Part shown: positions 58,357 to 64,000 of the stretch, one piece after another
How positions within the stretch are numbered: position 1 is the first letter of the stretch
Layout: every line of letters starts with the position of its first letter
NCBI RefSeq assembly: GCF_010233585.1
Contig: NZ_CP045997.1
Span: 6,623,018 to 6,687,017, forward strand
Origin: Spirosoma endbachense
Lineage (GTDB): Bacteria; Bacteroidota; Bacteroidia; Cytophagales; Spirosomataceae
Direction: 5' to 3'
Length of the DNA stretch: 64,000 bases
Translations under genes and position numbers: made by a program
The notes under the pieces: generated by a model
What the model saw: the letters and a program-made list of their open reading frames with translations, nothing else
What the model was told of the DNA's origin: nothing
The model's database searches: none

Positions 58357-59298
58357 GTGGAAAAAAAGGCTCGCATTTACGTTGCCGGACACCGGGGGAT
58401 GGTCGGTTCAGCTATTGTTCGCAAGTTACATGCCGAAGGGTATGAAAATATAATTACCCGCACGTCATCCCAATTAGATCTACGAAATCAGGCGGCTGTA
58501 GCCAGTTTTTTCGCCGAAGAAAAGCCCGATTTTGTGTTTCTGGCAGCTGCCAAAGTTGGGGGCATTATGGCCAATAACATTTATCGTGCTGAGTTTCTTT
58601 ACGATAACCTGTTAATTGAGTCGAACATTATTCATAGTGCCTACGAAACAGGGGTTACCAAGTTGCTATTTCTGGGTTCGTCGTGTATCTACCCAAAAAT
58701 GGCTCCGCAACCACTCAAAGAAGAGTACTTACTGAGTGGTTTTCTGGAACCGACCAATGAACCTTATGCTATTGCCAAAATTACAGGTATTAAACTCTGT
58801 GAAGCTTACAGAAGCCAGTATGGCTGTAATTTTATTTCGGCAATGCCAACGAATCTATATGGTCCTAATGATAACTACGACTTACAGGGATCGCACGTAT
58901 TGCCAGCCCTGATTCGTAAGTTCCACGAAGCCAAAATCAATGATCAGCCATCGGTCGAAGTTTGGGGCACAGGTTCACCAAAACGTGAATTCCTCCATGC
59001 CGATGACCTTGCCGACGCTTGCTTTTACCTGATGGAGCATTACAACGACGAGCTGTTTGTGAACATCGGTACGGGCGAAGACGTAACCATTCGTGAACTG
59101 GCCGAAATGGTCAAAGAAACGGTTGGCTTTGAAGGCGATTTACGCTGGAATACCGATAAACCGGATGGCACCCCACGTAAACTTATGGATGTTTCTCGGC
59201 TTCATGCAATGGGCTGGAAACATACAACTGAGCTTCGCGAAGGAATAGAACGTACCTATCAGGATTTTCTGGCTAATGAGGTCCTGTACGTCGAGTAG
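58357..59298 (+). CDS. fcl: GDP-L-fucose synthase
   Basis: A 313-residue short-chain dehydrogenase-type enzyme starting at a GTG ([24 protein letters not shown]; no better ATG is near). The NADP site is GHRGMVGS, and the active site has [22 protein letters not shown] and the YAIAKITG motif (YxxxK). [30 protein letters not shown] is typical. It converts GDP-4-keto-6-deoxymannose to GDP-L-fucose for surface polysaccharide. The partner gmd (GDP-mannose dehydratase) is not in this window. It is convergent with the next gene through a shared hairpin. Confidence 0.95.
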   Translation: MEKKARIYVAGHRGMVGSAIVRKLHAEGYENIITRTSSQLDLRNQAAVASFFAEEKPDFVFLAAAKVGGIMANNIYRAEFLYDNLLIESNIIHSAYETGVTKLLFLGSSCIYPKMAPQPLKEEYLLSGFLEPTNEPYAIAKITGIKLCEAYRSQYGCNFISAMPTNLYGPNDNYDLQGSHVLPALIRKFHEAKINDQPSVEVWGTGSPKREFLHADDLADACFYLMEHYNDELFVNIGTGEDVTIRELAEMVKETVGFEGDLRWNTDKPDGTPRKLMDVSRLHAMGWKHTTELREGIERTYQDFLANEVLYVE

Positions 59299-59310
59299 AC
59301 TAATTTACAT

Positions 59311-59346
59311 TTAGTAGCCGGTCTGAGCCATCAGACCGGCTACTAA
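59311..59346. terminator. Bidirectional hairpin between convergent fcl and acyltransferase genes
   Basis: TTAGTAGCCGGTCTGA (59311-59326) pairs perfectly with TCAGACCGGCTACTAA (59331-59346), with loop GCCA. It has 16-bp arms and short T-runs in each direction. Confidence 0.8.
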
Positions 59347-59352
59347 GTCTTG

Positions 59353-59985
59353 CTACAGTTTACTGGCCGGATTACCGAATACGGTCGTGTTGGCCCCAAC
59401 GTTCTCTACGACCACTGAGCCCGCTCCAATGCGGGCATTCTTCCCGATGGTCACCCCGGCAATGATCGTTGCTCCTGTGCCAATAAAAGCCCCTTCTTCA
59501 ACGATCACACCGCTGTTTATTATACTCCCCGTTCCGACCTGAACGTAGTCGCCAAGTTTAGCCTGGCTCTCGATAATAGCCCCCGATTGAATGATACAAT
59601 GCTGGCCAACGCTGGCAAATGGGTTTATTACGACTCGGGCAGCAATCAGGTTTCCGTGTCCAATTGTTGCCATTCGTGATACAACTGCGCTTTCATGAAT
59701 GGCATTAACGGGCTGAATTTTGCGTCGTTCGTTCAGCATCTTGACAAGCCGTTTACGAACACGTCCGTCACCAATCGCAACGAACGCTTCGCATTTCTGG
59801 CCAATGAGCTTTAGAAAGCCATCGTCGTCGGTTTCACCTAATACAGACACGTCCCCGAATTCTTTGCCATGCAATTCTTTATTGTCATCCAGAAGGCCGT
59901 ATACGACCACGTTATTGCGCTGGAATAGATCTAAAACGGTCAGGCCTAGGCTCCCGGCTCCGAAAATAAGCACTGGATTCTCCAT
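59353..59985 (-). CDS. NeuD/PglD-like sugar O-acyltransferase
   Basis: A 210-residue enzyme. The N-terminal Rossmann-like part has LIFGAGSLGLTVLDLF and a DDNKELHGKEF segment, then hexapeptide repeats (VSRMATIGHGNLIAARVVINPFASVGQHC, GAIIESQAKLGDYVQVGTGSIINSGVIVEEGAFIGTGATIIAGVTIG) form a left-handed beta-helix that binds acetyl-CoA. NeuD-family members acetylate sialic or amino sugars of surface glycans. The sugar acted on here is unknown, but the GDP-fucose synthase nearby supports a role in cell-surface polysaccharide. Confidence 0.88.
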   Translation of the reverse strand: MENPVLIFGAGSLGLTVLDLFQRNNVVVYGLLDDNKELHGKEFGDVSVLGETDDDGFLKLIGQKCEAFVAIGDGRVRKRLVKMLNERRKIQPVNAIHESAVVSRMATIGHGNLIAARVVINPFASVGQHCIIQSGAIIESQAKLGDYVQVGTGSIINSGVIVEEGAFIGTGATIIAGVTIGKNARIGAGSVVVENVGANTTVFGNPASKL

Positions 59986-60097
59986 TTATCGTATTGTATT
60001 AAGTCAATGTAAAGAACTATCCAATAAGGACATTAATGTTGGCAATTTGGTAACATTAGGATAAATCTTACTTCATACATGGAAGGTAAATTCGTCC

Positions 60098-60925
60098 ATG
60101 AAATCAAGTACGCAGTTTCGCACAATCGTGCTCTCTGACATTCATCTTGGCACCGCTGGATCGAAAGCTAAAGAGGCTACCGAATTTCTGCGAAATTACT
60201 CCTGTCAGAAGCTTATTCTCAATGGTGATATCATTGATGGCTGGCAACTGAAACAGTATGGCACCTGGAAAAAGAAACATACTGCTTTTTTTAAAACGGT
60301 TTTAAAGCAAATCGTTCACTACGATACGAAAGTCATTTACCTCCGCGGTAATCATGATGACTTTCTGGACCAGATAATGCCACTTAAAGTGGGTAAGAAT
60401 TTTTCGATACGCAAAGATTACACGCTCACTTCCGGAACCAAAAAGTTTTACGTCACTCACGGTGATGTTTTTGACTCCATTACATCGCAAATGAAATGGC
60501 TGGCTTATCTGGGCGATCTGGGCTATACATTTTTGCTTTGGGTTAATAAATTTTATAATCAATATCGCTCCTGGCGTGGCTTGCCCTATTACTCTCTTTC
60601 CCAACAGATTAAAGGACGAATTAAACAGGCTGTCAGCTATATCTCCGATTACGAACAAAAACTCACCGAATTGGCTCGGGCACGAAACTGCGATGGCATT
60701 ATCTGCGGACACATTCACCAGCCAGCCATCCACAACTTCGACGGTATCATTTATATGAACTCCGGCGACTGGGTCGAATCGCTTAGCGCCCTCGTTGAAG
60801 ATCATGATGGTAACTGGAGTTTACTCTACTACACGTCGGATGTAGATGAGGAAGAGGAAGAAAAGACCCTTACGAATGGCATCAAAAGAAGAATTGATCC
60901 AGTACTGAGTGTTCAGGCCGATTAA
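60098..60925 (+). CDS. UDP-2,3-diacylglucosamine diphosphatase-like (LpxH-type) phosphoesterase
   Basis: A 275-residue calcineurin-like metallophosphoesterase. Its metal-binding motifs are SDIHLG (Asp14, His16), NGDIIDGW, RGNHDDF, THGD and CGHIHQP; the spacing matches LpxH-like proteins. LpxH cuts UDP-2,3-diacylglucosamine to lipid X in lipid A synthesis, but in Bacteroidota such proteins are often paired with a glycosyltransferase and may act on other substrates. It is followed after 10 bp by the glycosyltransferase gene, so the two are co-transcribed. Confidence 0.85.
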   Translation: MKSSTQFRTIVLSDIHLGTAGSKAKEATEFLRNYSCQKLILNGDIIDGWQLKQYGTWKKKHTAFFKTVLKQIVHYDTKVIYLRGNHDDFLDQIMPLKVGKNFSIRKDYTLTSGTKKFYVTHGDVFDSITSQMKWLAYLGDLGYTFLLWVNKFYNQYRSWRGLPYYSLSQQIKGRIKQAVSYISDYEQKLTELARARNCDGIICGHIHQPAIHNFDGIIYMNSGDWVESLSALVEDHDGNWSLLYYTSDVDEEEEEKTLTNGIKRRIDPVLSVQAD

Positions 60926-60935
60926 TATCATACTC

Positions 60936-62081
60936 ATGCGCGTTTTATTTTTAGTACAGGGAGAAGGACGAGGCCATTTAACACAGGCACTATCACTGGC
61001 GCAGATCCTGAATATAGCCGGTCATGAAGTCATAGGAGCGCTCGTTGGCGTAACAGCCGAAAGAGGTGTTCCAGCGTTTTTTAGTGAGAAATTTACGGCT
61101 CCAATTACGCCAATATTCAGTCCTGGACTGGTTTATAATGCGGGGACGAATGAACTCGAACCAGGTAAAACAACGATTCAGGCAATTCGATACGCCCGCC
61201 CTTTCTGGCGTAGTCTGAAGCAGGTACAGGATACTATTGAAACACAACGACCAGACGTAGTTGTCAATTTCTATGAGATGCTGGGAGGCTTAACCTATGC
61301 ATTCCTTCGCCCCTCGGTGCCGATGGTTTGTATTGCTCATCAGTATTTCGCCTTCCATTCAAATTTTCAGCGCCCCAAAGGCCAGTGGTTCTATCGGCAG
61401 GCGTTCAAATTAAATACGCGGCTAACCTGTTTCAGAGCGCATGAATTATTAGCGCTATCGTTCGATAAACAGGCCGATGAACCAAGCCAGCGTATTCGTG
61501 TCGTGCCACCACTGCTCCGCCAGGAAATCACCGATATGAAGCCAACAATGGGCGATTTTCTATTGGCCTATGTGACACAGCCCGGTTTGAAAGTTGAACT
61601 GATGAAAGCACATCAGCAACACCCTGACGTCAGGCTGGACGGTTTTCATTCGGGTGTGAGCGTTCCTGACGAAGTGATTGATGATACACTGACTTACCAC
61701 GCGATTGACGGAAAACGGTTTCTGGATTTTATGTCGCGCTGTAAGGCCATTGTGACAACAGCAGGTTTTGAGTCGGTATGTGAAGCGGCTTACCTGGGTA
61801 AGCCCGCACTCATGATTCCTCAACCAAATCACTTCGAGCAGTCCTGTAACGCTATCGATGGACAGCGGGCAGGTGTTGGTATTGCTTCCGATCGATTTGA
61901 CCTCGACCAGTTGCTAGATTACTTGCCCCGTTATGATGCACAAGTCAGTGAGCGTTTTCGGGCGTGGCACGCGCAAGGCTATTTCCTATTTCTAGCGGCA
62001 TTGAACCGGGCCATAACACCTAAACGCAAATCGCAGGGAGGGTTCTTCCGGACGCGGGTCAGGCATATTCTGCGGTCATAA
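60936..62081 (+). CDS. Glycosyltransferase (MurG/GT1-like)
   Basis: A 381-residue protein from the ATG at 60936 (the frame opens at 60909, inside the upstream gene). It has a GT-B fold outline: LFLVQGEGRGHLTQALSLAQILNIAGHEV near the start and, near the end, RCKAIVTTAGFESVCEAAYLGKPALMIPQPNHFEQSCNA, the donor-binding region of UDP-sugar transferases such as MurG. Donor and acceptor are unknown. The link with the LpxH-like gene suggests a glycolipid product. Its stop is only 5 bp from the end of the convergent SDR gene, with no terminator between. Confidence 0.85.
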   Translation: MRVLFLVQGEGRGHLTQALSLAQILNIAGHEVIGALVGVTAERGVPAFFSEKFTAPITPIFSPGLVYNAGTNELEPGKTTIQAIRYARPFWRSLKQVQDTIETQRPDVVVNFYEMLGGLTYAFLRPSVPMVCIAHQYFAFHSNFQRPKGQWFYRQAFKLNTRLTCFRAHELLALSFDKQADEPSQRIRVVPPLLRQEITDMKPTMGDFLLAYVTQPGLKVELMKAHQQHPDVRLDGFHSGVSVPDEVIDDTLTYHAIDGKRFLDFMSRCKAIVTTAGFESVCEAAYLGKPALMIPQPNHFEQSCNAIDGQRAGVGIASDRFDLDQLLDYLPRYDAQVSERFRAWHAQGYFLFLAALNRAITPKRKSQGGFFRTRVRHILRS

Positions 62082-62086
62082 CCGAT

Positions 62087-62911
62087 TCATGCCTTATACC
62101 AGAATAACAAAGGATCAGTATACTGGAAAGTGTATGATACGACGTTAAGCAATTTGTCCGGGCTGATAATTTTGTAATCGACTGGTTTCTGAGGCTCAAC
62201 AAACGTTGGCAGAGCATATCCAAAATCTGCACAACTTTTGCGGTAGATTGCTTCTCGCGGAGGGTGTACTGGAGCGACGGCGTTAAAAACTCCACCAGGC
62301 TTTTGCAGAACTAACGCGTTTAAGATACCAACCGCATCGTCGCGGTGCAGGTAATTAACCGGAACGGCCCCGCTATTTATTGTTTTTCCGGCAATATATT
62401 TACCCGGAATCCGGTCATAGCCCATCAATCCTCCACAGCGGAGAATCGTTACGGACCGATCTGGTTCAAGTTCCTCTACCAGTAGCTCAGCCATAACTAA
62501 AGCTGGTGCTGACGATTGTTTGGGTTCTGTTACATCCGTTTCCGTGACAACCCGGTTCAGTTCAGGATAAACTGACGTTGAGCTTACATAAATAACATGT
62601 TTTATCGGTGATTGTCGAATACTATCCACCAGATACCGAATCTGCTCTGGGTGAAAGCCATCACCCATTCGAGCAGCTTTTGGCGGTATATCAATAAGGA
62701 GGGTATCAGCCTGAAGCAATGTGGAAAGATCGCCAACTGGTTCAGGATTTAACTGCAACTGACTGGCATCAACTCCTTTCTGACGCAATAAAATCACCTT
62801 TTCAGCGGATGTAGCGCTTCCTTTTACGTGGTGACCTGCCCTTACCAGTTGCTCAGCCAAAGGCAATCCTATCCATCCACAACCAATAATCGAAACGGTT
62901 TCCTGACTCAT
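62087..62911 (-). CDS. YeeZ-like NAD(P)-binding SDR protein
   Basis: A 274-residue protein of the extended short-chain dehydrogenase type. The Rossmann motif is SIIGCGWIGLPLAEQL, a YVSSTSVYP block holds the Ser/Tyr region, and the LRCGGLMGYDRIPGKYIAGK block and NYLHRDDAVGILNAL follow. The classical YxxxK is not clear; the EdD/YeeZ branch often lacks it and its activity is unproven. Its start overlaps the stop of the outer-membrane gene upstream by one base (TAATG), so translation is coupled. Confidence 0.85.
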   Translation of the reverse strand: MSQETVSIIGCGWIGLPLAEQLVRAGHHVKGSATSAEKVILLRQKGVDASQLQLNPEPVGDLSTLLQADTLLIDIPPKAARMGDGFHPEQIRYLVDSIRQSPIKHVIYVSSTSVYPELNRVVTETDVTEPKQSSAPALVMAELLVEELEPDRSVTILRCGGLMGYDRIPGKYIAGKTINSGAVPVNYLHRDDAVGILNALVLQKPGGVFNAVAPVHPPREAIYRKSCADFGYALPTFVEPQKPVDYKIISPDKLLNVVSYTFQYTDPLLFWYKA

Positions 62912-63918
62912 TAAAACGTTATACCAAAGCTCAATGTACGCACATCTGGACCTTTTCCTTCCTGGAAAACCGGATTCAGGTCATATTTAACAAATAAACT
63001 CGTGCGAACAATGCCTATATGCCCAACTAAACCGTAGCGAAAATCATTCAGGTAAAAATTGGAATGTTCATGCTCTTTGTCATTATTCTGGCGCTTGATC
63101 TTAGTGTAGCTGTCCAGTCGGTAACCAATAAATCCACCCACACCCAGATGGAAAACCTTGCGGCCTGAGCTGTTATAGAAGCTTATACGCGGCACAACCG
63201 GCAATTGCAGCGCAAAAGTTGTCAGTTTGCTTTTTTTCAGTTGCTCAGGATATGGATTGAACTCAACCTGCGATGTTCCTTTCTGAGCCACCACATTATT
63301 TTCAAACATGTAGTTGTTCCAGGACGCTTCAAGCGCGTAGTACAGGCTAAATTTTGCCCGCTTACCATTTATCAATGTTGGCCGCTGCGAAAAAGCAACA
63401 GCGAAATAACGCGAACCTAAGGGTTTTAAGGAATATAAATCACTTGGGTAAGAAGCTACCGCAGACTGATTTAGAAACGTATTGAGGCCAATCTGAAAAT
63501 CGATGCCCCGCGACCAGGAGTTGATACCTCGCCTAACTGTAGACCGTTTATAATCCCGTCGATTTCGTATGGAATCAGATTTGGTCGTGTCGCTGGTGTT
63601 TATTACAATCGATACGCCGTCTTTCTTTTTCGTAACTACCAAAACAGTATCCTTCAAATACCGACCACCATCCTGAGAAATTGCCGTTTCTCCGCCCGGC
63701 ACAGAATCGAGCTTCATGCTCATCTCACGGACAATTTTATTGAGATCATAGCTGGAAAGTGCCTGTATAGAGGCTTTGTCCGGCGCATAAATGACGAGTC
63801 GGGTACGATTAGCAAACCGGATCACCAGCGAATCGGCCAGGTGTTCGGGAGCTGCCTGAACGCTATACGATGCTATAAGTAACATTGCCGAAGCAATTAG
63901 TCTCAGCACACTTTTCAT
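62911..63918 (-). CDS. Outer-membrane beta-barrel-like protein
   Basis: A 335-residue protein with a signal peptide (to about VQA at 22). Residues 23-130 are a periplasmic-looking segment with KDGVSIVINTSDTTKSDSIRNRRDYKRS, then an OmpA-barrel-like domain with alternating strands: WSRGIDFQIGLNTFL, RYFAVAFSQRP, FSLYYALEASWNNYMFE, FALQLPVVPRISFYNS, FHLGVGGFIGYRLDSYTKI and a final VRTLSFGITF strand with C-terminal Phe. It resembles the OMP_b-brl group of Bacteroidota. It is coupled by ATGA to the gene upstream and by TAATG to the one downstream. Function unknown. Confidence 0.75.
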   Translation of the reverse strand: MKSVLRLIASAMLLIASYSVQAAPEHLADSLVIRFANRTRLVIYAPDKASIQALSSYDLNKIVREMSMKLDSVPGGETAISQDGGRYLKDTVLVVTKKKDGVSIVINTSDTTKSDSIRNRRDYKRSTVRRGINSWSRGIDFQIGLNTFLNQSAVASYPSDLYSLKPLGSRYFAVAFSQRPTLINGKRAKFSLYYALEASWNNYMFENNVVAQKGTSQVEFNPYPEQLKKSKLTTFALQLPVVPRISFYNSSGRKVFHLGVGGFIGYRLDSYTKIKRQNNDKEHEHSNFYLNDFRYGLVGHIGIVRTSLFVKYDLNPVFQEGKGPDVRTLSFGITF

Positions 63919-64000
63919 TGTTTCGCTGATTTATCTTTTTCAATACTATGTTTTAGGCCGCTATAAGCCCGGCCAAGCAGACCGCTTTCATTGTCGCCAT
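63915..64000 (-). CDS. C-terminal tail of an unidentified gene (cut by window end)
   Basis: Read on the minus strand from the window edge, the frame gives GDNESGLLGRAYSGLKHSIEKD and then KSAKQ before a TGA at 63915-63917. The stop overlaps the ATG of the beta-barrel gene as ATGA, the usual sign of translational coupling, so the frame is believable. Only 27 residues are visible, not enough to name it; it is probably the first or second gene of the minus-strand operon that continues with the barrel and SDR genes. Confidence 0.55.
   Translation of the reverse strand, partial: GDNESGLLGRAYSGLKHSIEKDKSAKQ

Overview
The window looks like chromosomal DNA of a Bacteroidota bacterium of the Cytophagales, most like Spirosoma/Fibrella (Spirosomaceae). 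This is judged by eye, not by a database search. The signs are Bacteroidota-type promoter boxes (TAnnTTTG, in two places with a TTG box 17-20 bp upstream), few recognisable Shine-Dalgarno sites, several proteins with C-terminal type IX secretion (T9SS) sorting domains, a BatD-like protein, paired ExbD genes with TonB, and a short NuoG. Base composition looks close to half GC in housekeeping genes and AT-richer around 20.2-22.8 kb and 28.6-29.1 kb.

Layout. 0-3.8 kb: the start of chorismate synthase (minus, cut by the window), a BatD-like protein, a small conserved-looking ORF and a beta-CASP metallo-hydrolase. 3.9-12.4 kb: penicillin-binding protein 1C, a small NTF2-like secreted protein and a giant alpha-2-macroglobulin lipoprotein, the classic PBP1C/A2M envelope pair. 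12.5-15.1 kb: an Arg/Asp/Asn/Ser-rich lipoprotein, a gamma-carbonic-anhydrase-like protein and a HupE/UreJ-like membrane protein. 15.2-20.0 kb: two tandem secreted M1 metallopeptidases that share a nearly identical DNA tract. 20.1-22.2 kb: tRNA-Pro(GGG), a T9SS cargo protein and a small membrane protein. 22.8-30.9 kb: an ExbB-ExbD-ExbD-TonB energising module with a two-TM protein and a PstS-like lipoprotein, then a minus-strand SGNH hydrolase, then a TPR protein. 31-32.7 kb: adenylate kinase and ObgE. 32.8-38.1 kb: two paralogous sialate-O-acetylesterase-like T9SS proteins.

38.2-46.6 kb: complex I operon nuoABCDEFGHIJ, which stops at a terminator after nuoJ; nuoK, L, M and N are not in the window. 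46.9-51.1 kb: a secreted esterase, a thiolase and an acyl-CoA dehydrogenase. The two beta-oxidation genes are preceded by three copies of one palindromic operator-like site. 51.2-57.2 kb: a Tat-type Gfo/Idh/MocA oxidoreductase, AnmK, a fructosamine-kinase-like protein, a DEAD-box helicase and a TPR protein. 57.2-64 kb: a MORN/YwqK-like protein, GDP-L-fucose synthase, a NeuD-like acyltransferase, an LpxH-like phosphoesterase with a glycosyltransferase, a YeeZ-like SDR protein, an outer-membrane beta-barrel-like protein and the tail of one more gene.

I see no CRISPR array, transposase, integrase, prophage or defence island, and no multi-gene system that is clearly undescribed. The most unusual signals are non-coding: very long perfect palindromic terminators (31- and 36-bp arms), imperfect inverted repeats built from short simple words in many gaps between genes of the nuo operon and elsewhere, a ~96-bp nested-stem element after nuoJ with a possible pseudoknot, the triple operator of the fatty-acid genes, and the conversion tract in the tandem M1 peptidases. 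All were found by eye; folding energies, database hits and genome-wide counts were not computed.
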